Shown here: piece by piece, positions 35,490-48,179 of the stretch | Numbering within the stretch: the stretch's first letter is position 1 | How the letters are laid out: each line of letters opens with the position of its first letter | NCBI GenBank assembly: GCA_034509735.1 | Contig: JACGWO010000005.1 | Location: forward strand, 19,085,264-19,149,263 | Source of the DNA: Sesamum alatum | Lineage: Eukaryota > Streptophyta > Magnoliopsida > Lamiales > Pedaliaceae | Direction of reading: 5' to 3' | Length of the DNA stretch: 64,000 bases | The notes under the pieces: generated by a model | Told to the model about the DNA's origin: nothing | The model's database searches: none | The model's input: only the letters and a program-made list of their open reading frames with translations | Position numbers and translations under genes: made by a program

Positions 35490-36056
35490 TAGTAGTATTA
35501 ACGCGACTTATAAGCATTTAGCAACAGCTCTCCGGACTTTCTAGCTTACATCTTCATCATTTGTGTATTCATTAGCACTCTCACTACAAGCCATAGAATA
35601 ACCAATTAGCACAAAGTTTCTCATAGACAAGTACAAAATCATTAACAAATAAAAAGTTTCACGATATACCTATCTTCCTCTTCTGCATAACTCTCATCAT
35701 CTATGACTTCGTCCATATTATCAGTGAAATTTGGGTCATGGCTAAAAAATTCCGAAGTAAGATGTAAAATTTGTTCACAGTATGAAAAGATATATCTAGG
35801 ACACCTTAGCAAAAGCTCTCTAACGCCTGCAATAGGAAATGCATTGAACCTCAAAGGCACAGTCCAAGCATGATGAGAGAAATGAAAAATTAACAGAGAT
35901 GAAAGTTGCATTACAAAGTTAACAACAAAAATGACTTGTAGAAAACTACAAGAATGGAACTACTTGCAAGCTCCTCATCATTCTCTAATGCATTATTACA
36001 GTAGTTGATTAATATTGGAACCGTATCTCCACGTTGAGGACCAAATTGACAACAAA
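35490..36056 (-). pseudogene. CAND1-like gene fragment captured by CACTA-2 (three exons)
   Basis: Minus-strand exons: 36056 to about 35963 (FGPQRGDTVPILINYCNNAL then ENDEEL), 35826-35670 (LLRCPRYIFSYCEQILHLTS, then DPNFTDNMDEVIDDESYAEEE), and 35583 to about 35490 (ESANEYTNDEDVS, then a stop, KVRRAVAKCL). This order and these motifs fit the HEAT-repeat protein CAND1, which controls cullin-RING ubiquitin ligase exchange. DPNFTDNM and SANEYT-DDED are strong markers as I recall the plant protein. The introns keep AG acceptors (35827-35828 and 35584-35585) and a GT donor. A one-base loss early in the second exon and a Trp to stop change in the third show decay. It covers perhaps one tenth of the gene. 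Confidence 0.82.
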
Positions 36057-37726
36057 CAGCACGGTTTAAAAATTAAAAGGTGACATGTCATTACTAGATA
36101 GCATAATCCTAGGCAAGTATATATAGGGATCGTAGCTGACAAATGGAAACTTCCTCCCGACTAGTTTGCTTATTTTAATGTACTCGTAGGAGCACGTCAC
36201 GTAATGCGTATTACCTCAACAAAATGATTATATGATTTAAAAGTTTAATTAAGCCAAAATATAAGATATTCATAAATTATATTTTAAAATTTAATAAGTA
36301 CTTTATAAATGAAAGATCTTATCTGCTAAGTTTAATCAATTTGAACTTTCAAGAATTATTGTAAAAACTTTTTATTCAATGAAAATTCAAAAACTAAATA
36401 ACGATATAACTAAAAAAGTTGTTATGTAAATATGTGGTCTCATTATTGACTTGTTCGATTTAGTTGGCAGGAGAAAACCTCTTGATTGGTTTCATAAATT
36501 TCTTGGGTTATGAAATTACTAATCATCGCCTCATTGTTGGCATTTGAATTTCAACGTCATCTTTCTCATTCATCGTTTATTGTTTTCCTCATCTTGTCTT
36601 CTCAAGATACCGCATCACGTTTCTTATTAAGATTAAGTGAGTTAATTGATGTGTTAGTTTTAATTTCCTTCTTCAACAGAGAATGTATCCTTTTTTGATC
36701 AGTTCGATTTATAAACTCACATTATAATAAAATAAAATAAAACAATATTCCAATAAACTCACATGATTTCGTAGATGCTTATAAACTCATGTCACTATAA
36801 TATTTGCAGTTGTGGTATAAACCAACAAATTTGTAATTTTGAGAATGAAAATACAAAAAATGTCCAACTGTATTAAATTAAAACTTTTTATACTTCAAAG
36901 ATAAAAATATTGCTAAATTATATACATTCATGTAGGTATAAAAGAATACCTTATTGATTTTATTCTTTATATTCATAGCTGAAATTAAAATAATTCTTTT
37001 TTACTTATCTGGTGAATTATGAATTTATTTTTCACTTTATTTTATCATTTGTTAAAAATTTAATTTTATATTTTAATTTTTATTATGTCTAAATAATTTA
37101 AAAATATACTATTGAAGCGATTGAAAGAAATATTTCCCAATTGAGGAGCCCCGGGTATCTTTGATTCAATGTTTAAAAACTCATAAAACTTCAATATTTC
37201 CTATAGAGTAATCTTACTAATATCTTGAAAAATATTGGAGTTTTTCAGTGTAGTTTTTTAAATATGATAATATGTATCTTGAGGATAAAAGAACGTGTCT
37301 TTATTATTTTAACATAAAATATTTTTATTCCTATTTGATGTTCTAAAGTATGTGTAATACATATATCTACCAAATCTATGTTTAAGATATCACAGAGATG
37401 TATTTATGCACTTCATTCCTTTACTATAAAATTTCATCTCCTATGGATATTATATTATGTATACATTTACTTTCTCCGAAAGTATCATTAACAACTCTTT
37501 GAAAAAATTTATACCATATTCTTGTTTAATATTTTTCTGGACCTTACATCTTAAAGAATTACCACTACTTAAAACAAAACCCAAAAAGAAAGTGCAAAAT
37601 CTAATAGAATTACTTTTCTTATCTTTACTATTTTTTTCCTAAATTTCATGATTCCAAAATTAAATTTAGAAAAATCTTCTTTATTCCAAAATTATTTACT
37701 CCATTTAATTTTTTACTTTTTCTTCT
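36057..37726. other. CACTA-2 interior without recognised genes
   Basis: AT-rich sequence. A short open stretch at 36510-36698 has no recognised domain. Nothing else is supported. Confidence 0.5.
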
Positions 37727-38225
37727 GGGTTAATTACATTTAGACCCCCTCTGAAAATGCATAATTACACTTTCCCCCAAACAAGTTTTGAAATTACATT
37801 TACACCCCCTCTAAAAATTCTTTGTTTACACCTGACCTCCATTCGTTAAAGTTTGGGCAGAAAATGTTCATTTCAACAAAAATAATTACATAAATTTTCA
37901 ATTTTACCTCTCATTTAACATTCTCGTGCAATAATTTTGTACTTATAAGAAAAAAATATAATAATATTGGCCTCACTCCATACATATAAGTTACACTTAT
38001 CCTCTTATAAGTACAAAAATATATATGAGAATGTTAAATGATGGGAAAAATTGAAAATTTGTGTAATTATTTTTGTTGACATGAACATTTTTCGTCCAAA
38101 CTCTAACGGATGGGGGTCAGGTGTAAACAGAGAATTTTCGGAGGGGGTGTAAGTGTAATTTCAAAACCTTTTGGGGGGAAAGTGTAATTATACATTCTCA
38201 GAGGGGGTGTAAATGTAATTAACCC
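37727..38225. mobile_element. Foldback MITE, 499 bp, inside CACTA-2
   Basis: The two halves are inverted copies of about 220 bp. The left end is GGGTTAATTACATTTAGACC and the right end is its near-perfect inverse. The flanks TTTTCTTCT (37718-37726) and TTTTCTTTA (38226-38234) agree at 7 of 9 positions, which would fit a 9 bp Mutator-type duplication. Only a short central loop separates the arms. Confidence 0.85.
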
Positions 38226-39224
38226 TTTTCTTTATTTAACTATAGATAATTTTACTATTTCAATATATGATATGTATCATTACAAATTTAAGTTTATATT
38301 AAAATAATTATATACAATTACATAAATATAGTATGAATAATAAAATAAGTAATAGAACTCAAGAAGAGAATACCCAGATATTGGTGAATTCATATAAACA
38401 CGGATAAAGTTTCGACTACCTCTGTGAACCACAAATTATAAGAATTTTTTTTTCTTTTTACGAAAATGAAAGGGGAATTTTATTTTAAAATATACATGAA
38501 AATAAATTTAAAAAATTATAATTATTTATATTTGAAATATTTTCTAGGTTCTATTTTACTCTTTTTGGAAAAAATTTATAAATTTGGCCACAATCTATAC
38601 CAAAAAAAAATATTTTCCAAAAAAGAAATATTAGATAAATTTAATTTTTATAAAAAATAATGAATTAATTTAAATTATAATTACTTATATTTGAGATAAA
38701 GTCTAGCATCAATCTTTGTATTAAATAAACTATTAAATAAAGTCTAGCATCGATCTTTTAATATTTGACAACAAACTATGAGAAATAAATTTTTTTAAAG
38801 AATATAAGTATTAGATAAATTTTATTTTTGTATAATTTATAAACTTATTATTTTAAATAAAATTATTAGATACAATTATTTTATTATAAAGAATTAATTA
38901 ATTTAAGTAATAATTATCTATTGTGAAATAAATTTGGGCATCTTTTTATTATTTTTTGAAATTGAATTATTATTTGGTCAAAAATATTTTGATACTTTTA
39001 TTCCAAAAATAAATTTTATTTATTATAATTTGTGCTCAAATGTTAAAATATTTTCATACCAAATAATAATTTAATTTTTAAAAATAGTAAAAAAGATCCT
39101 AAAAATTATCAGAAATACAAATAATTTGAAATTTAAAGCTATTTTATAATATATATATATATATATATTAATAAAATTTTCCTATAATTTTTATTTCTGA
39201 AAAAAGAAAATAAATCTTTATAGT
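38226..39224. other. AT-rich interior of CACTA-2
   Basis: Very AT-rich sequence with an AT run near 39150-39168. I see no gene. Confidence 0.5.
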
Positions 39225-39505
39225 TTGTGGTCAAACTTGCTCAAAATGTTGTTTTCCCTCTTAATGGTACCAAAAAAAATATATTTTTTTTAATTTTTTT
39301 GGTACCATTAAACATGGCTCGTCACGTAAGCAAACAAGGATTAACGGCCGTTAACGGCCATGTGCAAGGCACAAGGCCTCAGCTGTTAACTTGGGACCAA
39401 AAAGACGTGTTTTCGTGTTTAATGACACCAAAAGCGAAACTCGCCACAATTGTGGTACCAAAAACGATAATGACCTTTTTTAGTGGTACCAAAAAAGAAT
39501 TTTAT
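39225..39505. repeat. Possible foldback element with GGTACC motifs
   Basis: GGTACCAAAAA or its inverse occurs five times, with a palindrome near 39343-39358 (GGCCGTTAACGGCC). The pieces TGGTACCATTAAACATGG and TGTGGTACCAAAAACG suggest old inverted ends. No clear target duplication was found. Confidence 0.4.
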
Positions 39506-40139
39506 CCAAATGAATGGTGTGAGTTTATCTGATGTTCATCCTCATGCAATTGAAAAAACAATAATGGGAGAGGAAAACAGTTTCTTTTTACTTTTTTTAC
39601 TTGTTTACCTGGTTTTCCTTCGATGCAAGAGGCGGCGAAGACGAAGAGCAACTAAGACGAAGAGGATCGAAGACGGCAGGAGCGGCGACGGAGATGGTGG
39701 TGGTGCATGGCTTTTTGCAGCAGCGATGTCTTCGAAATTTTTGTGGTGAATGCCTAAATTCACCATGGCAGAAGCGGAAGAAGAGGAAGTGGTGATGAAC
39801 ATGTAGGAAGAGAGGTGTTGTGCAATTTAGGGGTTTTGGTTATTTGGGTATAATCTAAGGATTTTTGTTGTTTTAGGATATTTTTTTTATGGATATGTGG
39901 GATGTAATTCAGGAATTTGTTTTTAAAAAAAAAACGTATATATTTAACAATTAACAAATTGGAGTGAACATAATTTTTATTTGGAGCCAAGTTCTTTTGC
40001 TACTATCAACAAATATTTGTTAAAAAACAGCAAAATAACGTCGTTTTAGTGCACTTTCTTTTATTATAAAATAAGGCACTTTTCAAACAAAAATAATATC
40101 ATAGCAAACACTTAAAACAACGTCCTTTTCATTAGTACT
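39506..40139. other. CACTA-2 right interior, with a GC-richer patch
   Basis: The patch 39620-39800 (GGCGGCGAAGACGAAGAGC-type words) is GC-richer than its surroundings and might be another captured 5' leader. I cannot identify a source gene. Confidence 0.35.
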
Positions 40140-42626
40140 CTTGCTAGGGGTAAAATTCGTAGTAAAGATTAGCTTTTGCTACGGGTTCTTTGGCGTAGCA
40201 AAAACATTGGTAGCAGAAGCATATTTTCTTGTAGTACTTCCTTGACCACACAAACGGCGCCCTTCATTCACCAAAAGACAACTTGATCGTCCACGCTAGG
40301 AGCACACGTGCTCTCCCTCTAATGTAGTCTACACCATACAGATGGAACACCTTTCTCAATATGTTAGTACTGTTGAAGGCTAGAAAAGATCTAAGAACTC
40401 ATTTCGTTCAAATGAGAGAAAAGGGGAACTAAAAGAGGGAGGGGGAGGGAAAGAATAATAGTTTTTTTTTTTTTTTTCAAGTTGTTTGGTGTGATTGGAA
40501 GGGGAGTAAATCTCAAATACTTTTCCTTGTTTGGAACGAAAAAAACAGATTAAGAAGAAAAGACTAATTTTTGTAAATTTACTATTTAACCATCATTATT
40601 TTGTATTTGAAAATAAACAAATTAATATTATACTAATATAATTTTAGTATACCAAATATTTAAAAATCTTATTAATAAAAATATTTATCAAACAACAACA
40701 ATAGTATTTTTTTTATTGATAAAAATATTCATCAAAACGAATATTGTGCATTTATTCTAAACTATTTAGTTTAAATAAAGTAAAAATTACTTACCAGCGC
40801 CCTCAAATAAACAATTAGAGGGAAATAGAGATATTATATATATATATATGAGCAATAGAGTAAATAAAAAATAAAACATATATTTTTTTTTGTCCTTTTG
40901 GCATTATAATTCCACTTTTCCGCCCAATTTCGGATAGATTCAAGAATAGACTTTGGAAGAGTTTCATAAACATCCAGTTTTACTTCTCCTCCATTTCTTC
41001 CCCCAAACCAAACATTAAACTTGTCTTATATAACCCTTTTAGTTCCGCTTCTCTTATACTTTCACTTTTCACCCCAACAAAATATACCGTAAGTGTTTTG
41101 GAGAGGAAAAGATATATGGAGAGACTTTTGGTTGGCAAGGAATTCGTCAAGAGAGAGAGAGAGAGCTAGTGAGAGAGGGGCGAAAAATTTTCAGACACGG
41201 CTATGTATTTTCGAGCCCGTCACCCTTATATGTGTAGTGTCACCTTCATCATGGACTTGTGTGCTTTAAGTCTAGCTAGGTCAATGAATTAATTCCCAAT
41301 TAAAATTACGCATAACAATTAATCTTGATTTACTAATTTAGGACCAAATTATCCAATTAATTTATCATTCTAATGCCTTAATGTTTTGAATTGAGCCCCT
41401 TAATTAATCCCATTAAATGAATTCTTTGCGCTTCCTTTCGAATAGGCTTTAGGAACTAGTTTAACACTTAAATTGATCTTCCTTCTCTTAAATCTATTCG
41501 TTAACTAATTTCTTTAGTTCATCAACGATTTGTCTGTGACCCTTTAGGTTTACTTTCACCTAAGCTTGGGCTTGTATCAAATATACACTTTTAATCAGCA
41601 CTTTTGCTTTTTGCAAGGATTAATTGGATCCATCATAATTAGTCATTCTTAATTAACTCCTTAATTGAAGGATATCATGTTTAATGGTTCAGGACACTAC
41701 AATAGTTGAATTATGCGAGAATATATGAGCTACAAATATCATGCATATACGATCCCTTTATTGCTAATCTCCCAACCAAAGTCTAGTGTGTAAATTTGTT
41801 ATTGATTCCCATCTTGGACTTCGGAATCTATATATGTACTTTTTAGTCGAGTTTCCAATTTCATCAACCTAGAAAAAATACATTTTTATATTTGATTACC
41901 TGCCATGGACATGGTCTTCATGGAACACACAATGCAGAGAGCATAGGAAATTCATTATCATCTTAGTGATAAATAGTAAATCCTTTTTTGGAACTCACCA
42001 ACCCCTATCCATGGTCTCACTATGTCTGTTTGAAACATGATCATATTGTAATCAAGGTTGAAGCCTATGACTATGTTAACCATGATCATGTCATAGTCGT
42101 CTTATGCACAATGTGATTGAGGAACCTCAAGTCTAACGACTTCTTAGTCTACTATCGTAACCGATGAGAGTCAAGTCATACCGATCATGCCTCATGGGCC
42201 TTCATATGACATCTCTTGAGTGTTCAGTGAACTTGACAACTCCTTACCAAGCACCTAGTAATATGCATAGACATCGCACATCAGCCATCTATGAAAGACA
42301 ATACTCATTTCATGAACGCATCACTTAGTGCAAGTCTCTACAGAATCCTTATCAATGCCCTATCTTAATGGATTCTACTTAGAACCTTTTTAGATAAAAC
42401 CATAGAGATTGATTTCATGATTTCACATTATTTGCGCGACCCAACCCCGTAGTACTTGTGATCTAACAGCTTCAACCACGATGTCTATGATCTAAACGTA
42501 TTTATTGCATACGATGAAGTTTGTCCAAAGAACCAATTATAATTAATTAATATTTTATTGAAAAAAGATTATTCAAAATAGATTGCAAGTGCTCAACTAT
42601 TCACTTGCCAGTCACCTATTCTATCA

Positions 42627-45469
42627 TCTTCCAGTTTTCAGTAATGGCCTTTATATGTAGTCAATAGCCTCTCGCACATGTTGATTTTTCTCAACAACCC
42701 AGGTATCAATAAGGTCTACCCCACTCGAATATATTCTAATAGAAACCCTACAAAACATACACAACTATATGAAACATGCATTAAGAACACAAAAGCGTGA
42801 ACAATTACAGAGATGTTTAAGACGACATACTAACCTTCGAACTTGGGCAACCACAATACCTTCTGCTTTAGTTATTATTCATCCATGATGTCTTCATTGT
42901 CACTAGAAATCCCCAAGTACATGAACTATCCTTTAGATGCTCGTCCAAACAATCTACTCTCTGCCAATTTATTCCTGACGAGGGCTGTTAAAGTTGCACG
43001 ATGTTGACTTTGTTCTTGTGATCGGTGGCCACTACTTTCTCCCATTACCTCAACATCATAGATACAAAACATAAAATTTAAATCCATTATGAATTCATTC
43101 TTAAAATGTGAATATTAATCTCCCAAAATCCACATATGGACTGTAATTAACAAAATTCAAAACAATAATCTCCAAGCAACATAGCGTTCTTCATAAACTG
43201 CATCAATATCCAAAAAGTTAGAAAACAAATGCCAAAATAATCTATGCCAATTCATAGCAATATAGATGCAGGGACATGGATGCACAATTGGCTAGGTTGA
43301 ACTCATAAACCATAAACAAAAATCGATCCCATATCAAACAAATAACTATTAATTACAAATAATACCAACTCAATAAGGTACTACAACACATTCAGCCAAT
43401 TGTCCTTTCACATTTATTACCTACACTCGTAGAAATACAAAGGAAGTGTACTCCATCTCGGGTTGCGTTTTCACATTCTCACCAACTCCATATACTCGAT
43501 GACTCGGTTGATGCTAAAAATTGATTTCTGATATAGAATTTATCAACAAATTGACCATACACTGACTCAAAAACTCTTGATTACAATATTTACCCTATTT
43601 ATGTCAACTTAAATATATGTTCAAAAAAATAATATTTAAGAAAAATAGGCACAACCACCCCACAAACAAATTCTATGTAAATAGGCTGGGGTTAGGGTAT
43701 ACTACTCTCACAAATCCATTTTACTACTATACACCATAGAAATGATCCGAATTAAGTAAAAAGTCAAACCCAAGCAAATGACAACCCGTGATTTCATTCT
43801 GCAATACTGCAGTCTCCACAACTCATAGTTGGACCAGATTTTTTGTGGTTATTTCCTTGAATGAAAAATTTTCTAATCAATACGATTGATTGTGCGAATT
43901 AATGGATCCAAGATGGAACCTACACAATCACCCACTAGGACTCTTCAGCTGAGCAAAAGCTCCATTGAAATATGCTAAAAATCAATGTTTGGCCTTTGTG
44001 ACATTTTTTTGGAGCAATTATATTAATCACGAGCAAATAAGTCATTAAGGTCATTTATCCCAAATATATCCAACAAATTAAGAAACACATTAGCTACCGT
44101 AATTTGTGTACCAATTATTTACACAATTGAAGTAACACCTTATAAATCTGATTAATTTACCCTATCTTAAAAAAAAAATTACAATAGGTCTTATCCATGA
44201 TTTGCTCCATGTCCAAAAATAAACGAGCCCTTATTGTCCCAACACAACACCACCTATTCATTACAATGGGTAGATTTGATTAGATTCAATACTCGCCTCG
44301 CCAACTTCACTAAGGATCTAGGACCTGACCCAACAAACCTAACCATTCTCCCACATTTGCCCCAACTTTGTTAAATTTACATACCCAATGGGTCTAACCC
44401 ATTAGACCCTCTTATGAAAAAAAGAATAGCCACTCCTTTTTTTGAATTGTAATTGTTGTGAAGAAATTTTTTCTTTCAAATCTATGTTGGTTCAATCTTG
44501 ATTTCCTAAAGATTATTTACGATGTCAAATTCGTGATGGGTGAGTTTGTAGGGTGGAGAGGAGAATAAAATGATGACGAGCAAGAAAGAAAAGTACAAGG
44601 GAAATTAAGATTCTTGCAGCAACATTAGACAAGTGACATGGTCTGTCAACTGTATAAGCGGCCTTGCGCTAAACAAAATTACTAGAATCAGTTAATCGAA
44701 AAAAAGAAATTGGAACTTCTCCACTCATGGCTAGCTTTAAAAGTAAATATACCTTTATTCCACCTATTTGAATATTTTGTTTGCTACATTTAGAGTTTTA
44801 ATGAAAAGGAAATGAAAGGGAACCAACTAAAGATGATTTTTAATTTTCGAGAAAATAAGCTTAGTAAAAATAAGAAAAAAAGTGGCAGAGTGAGTTTAGC
44901 ACCAAAAGTTAGAAATGAAAACACCTAAACCTAATTGTATCTAGTAAATAAATTACCTAACCTAACAGGGAGGATTATGTTTAGGTCTCTGCAAACCCGT
45001 AAACCACGTTGGACCAAAATAGGTCCTTTTTCTAGAACTAGATACACAATATGGATCAGAACCTGCCCCTCCCAGACATGTTGCCTTGCCTATCAGCACC
45101 CAGTATTGCTTGCTTTCTCTCCCCTTCCAATTTCCTCATTAGTCGTACACACATGTATGTATACAATTAATAAAAGAATGGGATAATTATCGCCGTCATC
45201 CTCTGTCACTATGGGAATATACAAATTTCATCCTCTTAGAATAAAAATTACATAAACTTCATGTTGATGTTAGCCCAAATATTTTCTACCTGCCTATTTT
45301 TTCTTCAAGTAGGATTTTCATATATCTTCTTACCAAAATACTCTTGAGTGTGAATTTATATATTTAATAACAAAAAACCGTGTTAATTTTAATATACATA
45401 GTATAAATATATTTTTTTTATAGCTCAACATCTGCATTTTACAGGACATAATGATCCTACTACTGAACG
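42627..45469. other. Low-content region between Copia C and solo LTR D
   Basis: No recognisable gene or element. A minus-strand patch at 43063-42850 starts MGESSGHRSQEQSQHRATL and has a possible GT donor after it, but two stops and no known domain; it may be a decayed exon. The rest is AT-rich. Confidence 0.4.
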
Positions 45470-45474
45470 AAACT

Positions 45475-47727
45475 GGGTGATCAGCCTGAAAAATGCGCAG
45501 AAGCGAGAAAAATCATAATTTGAAAGCGATTAAAGAAAAATAAATCCAGATCAAGGGGTGTACCCTTGATTTTTTCTGGATGTTCAATATATAAATGCAG
45601 ATCCAAATAAAATCTAGCATGAGGCTCATGAATCAAAAGGAAATACAGGAGTGCATAAACTTAAATAAGAATTACCGTTTCTCGTTCTCTCCTTCAATCG
45701 GCTAAGTTTAGATCTCTTCTTCGGCATTCATCTATGGAAGCCTCAACGTAAAGACTCTCTAAATGCGTTCACAGCACACCAGAAATATGGGATTATTCCT
45801 CGTGCTAGCAATGACTACATATGGGAAGAGAAAATCGAAATCACACTGTTGATTAGTGTGTTTTGATCTTCCTTGTTCTTGACTTTGTTTTAAACCAAGA
45901 CGAACACAAGCTGTTTGCAGAGAATTTTCAACTCTAGGCTAGATAAAGATGAGAGATTATAAAACCTCTTGTTGGAAAAAGAGATAGGTCAGCCTTGGAG
46001 TTGTGTAGAATAGTGGGAATGTTGGTTGTTGAGATATGGAAGGAAAACCTAGTCTTTCAAGTCACAAGGCAACTTCCATATCTCTCTCCCACTTACTAAA
46101 AATTCTGCACCACTCTCTTAATGCATGTGGCCAATTTTTTTTCAGCATTTCCAACAAGAAAATTTCATGTTTCGCCTAGATAAGGTCAACATGGGTTAGG
46201 ACTTCTTGCATTACGACCATGCTCGATTAATTTGTCCAACAAATTAAATTTAGCCTAATAACTAATTATTTAATCTAATTAAATAAAATCCAATAGAAAA
46301 AGTACAAGTTAATATTTATTCCAATCAAATATTCACAAGTCCTAATGCACTTAATTAATTAAATGAATCGAATCCATACAATTAATTAAGCCCAACGAAA
46401 ATAATTAGTTCAACTAATTATTTCTACCCAAATTCTAATTGATGAATCTAATTCCCTAATTAGACAAACCCATCTACTAATATTAATGAATCCAATCCAC
46501 TTAATTAATTAGCACAAACCCCTTTTAATTATTCCAATAAGTTTAAAAGGCTAAATCCAAAATTCATTTAATATAATTAACTAAATTTTGGATCATCCAT
46601 CCAATGGATAATTCCACATAAACAATCCAATTATTTATGCTCTTAAATGAATTTAAGCCAATTCCATCAATTCACCTCTTCCGGAATTAATTCGAGATCA
46701 ATTCCATCACTTGCCAGTGATTTGTGTGACTCTTTAGGTTCACTCCCAGCTAGACATGGGCTTGTTCACCGAAAATAGCTTGTTACCATGGGTGGTCGTC
46801 TTGCAACAGTTCATGCCACTAGAGACTACGTGAATAATGGCGTGAAAATTTAGGCTCCAAGTTCCATATGGTTAAGGTCCTACTGTCGATCATCTCCCGG
46901 CTCAGTCTAGGGCATAATTAGGCGTGGGTTTTTATCCTTTACTAGGCAACTATACTTCATACTTGAGATGCGTTTACTCTATTGACTGACACAGGAAATT
47001 CCTTCCCACTCAATTAATTGGTAGTCTAAACCATCTCAGAGCGCATTGGAGACATCGCAGTCATATACTGATAGGGAACAAATCCTTTCTTGGAATTTGG
47101 TATCCTTGATACATGCTCCGACTGCATTGGACAAGGCTTATGATGACCATGTCATACGATACAACCACCACTCGCCAGATCCAAGATATAGTCTTCATGT
47201 GCACGTGACGGCTATGATTCCTCAAGTTCGAGGATTAATCCCATACTATCGGAACTGAGAATTCTAGTTATACCAATCAAGCCTCCAAGGCTTCCATATG
47301 AAGATTCCCGCGAGTCAGCTCAGCAGGTCGACTATCTTGCCAACCATCTAAAATTGCATAGATAACCCACATTTGTCACCAATGAAACTTGGCACTCACC
47401 CAATGAATGCAATACTTAGTGCAAGTCTCTATAGGAAACTCCATACATTGTCTCGAGGTCCTCGACTTGGAATATTTTAGACCACATAAAGGAGTTGTTT
47501 CACAGCCGCCAACCTATGCGCAACTCAAGTCCATGGGTTTAACCATTCGGTCTGTGGGCATTTGTTGTGACATTGAAACACCGTTCAATGTAAGTGGTGA
47601 GCATAACAAATGCATGAGCTATTGATTAATACTTACTTTATGCATCAAGATAATATTACTTTTATAAAGATTGATGAATAGTTCCCAAAACAGTCAATCC
47701 AATTGGCTTTCTGGTCACTTATTCTGA
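45475..47727 (-). mobile_element. Solo LTR D of a Copia family
   Basis: It shares the family layout with the Copia B LTR: the segment CAAGGGGTGTACCCTTGAT near one end, the run of AATTAATT spacers, CCATGGGTGGTCGTCT, TCGGAACTGAGAATTC, and GGCTTTCTGGTCACTTATTCT at the other end. Five-base repeats AAACT lie at 45470-45474 and 47728-47732. The terminal bases are mutated from TG...CA, so the exact border is uncertain. No internal genes are attached. Confidence 0.75.
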
Positions 47728-48179
47728 AAACTATCATTTTTTGGGATGGTCATATTTTCAACATTGAAAACATATAAGCTGAAAAAGAATTTTTTTTATA
47801 ACCATATGCCCCTTTTTAAAAGCAAAAACTGACTAGGTATACCACCTTCAAACCAACATAATAACATCCATATCCATCATTTAATTCCAATAAAACAACC
47901 TAACAACTATTGATAAGTGCACCCAACTAATCAAAAGGTTAAGCACATCAATGAAACATTGGATTGGTTTGTTTAATTCAAGTCGTGCAAGAAATTTAAA
48001 GATTGAGGTGATAAGAATCAACATCCTCAAAAAATGCAGCAGTGGTTGCAACTACTTTACTTTGTATTGTGAACGGGATTCATGCCTCCAGGTGCTAAAA
48101 TCCCACCATCATATGCATTTGGTTTACCTTGACTTTGTTGAATTAGAGGAGGACCTTCTTGACTTCTCAATCAAATCTT

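Larger units (their letters stand above)
34758..40236. mobile_element. CACTA-2, non-autonomous, with captured gene fragment
   Basis: It starts CACTACAAGAAAA and ends TTTTCTTGTAGTA (last base changed from G). The flanks are GTT (34755-34757) and CTT (40237-40239), a 3 bp duplication with one change. Both ends carry CGTAGCAAAA or TTTGCTACG motifs as subterminal repeats (34790-35110 and 40140-40220). No transposase is seen. The interior has a CAND1-like fragment, a foldback element and AT-rich filler. Confidence 0.85.
26955..42626 (-). mobile_element. Copia C, degenerate LTR retrotransposon with nested CACTA elements
   Basis: On the minus strand the order is 5' LTR (42626-34488, split by CACTA-2), primer site (34486-34475), leader (split by CACTA-1), an integrase fragment (28560-27893) and a partial 3' LTR (27892 to about 26955). 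Gag, protease, reverse transcriptase and RNase H have been deleted. The LTRs are only moderately similar to each other, so the element is older than Copia A. The low-coordinate LTR end is not preserved. Confidence 0.72.
34488..42626 (-). repeat. Copia C 5' LTR, split by CACTA-2
   Basis: On the minus strand the LTR starts TGATAGAATAGGTGACTGGC (42626) and ends ATATGAAACTAACA (34488). It is made of 34488-34757 and 40237-42626, about 2.66 kb without the insertion. Its first bases match the family start TGTTAGAATAGGTGACC. A GA run lies at about 41150-41165. No coding sequence is supported. Confidence 0.75.

Noticed and set aside
39227..39749. Two open frames of 88-101 residues in CACTA-2
   Set aside because: They span the GGTACC-repeat element and a GC-richer patch with no domain; not supported as genes.
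42850..43063. Minus-strand frame starting MGESSGHRSQ
   Set aside because: It has a plausible donor site but two stops and no family that I recognise; kept only as a note in the spacer entry.
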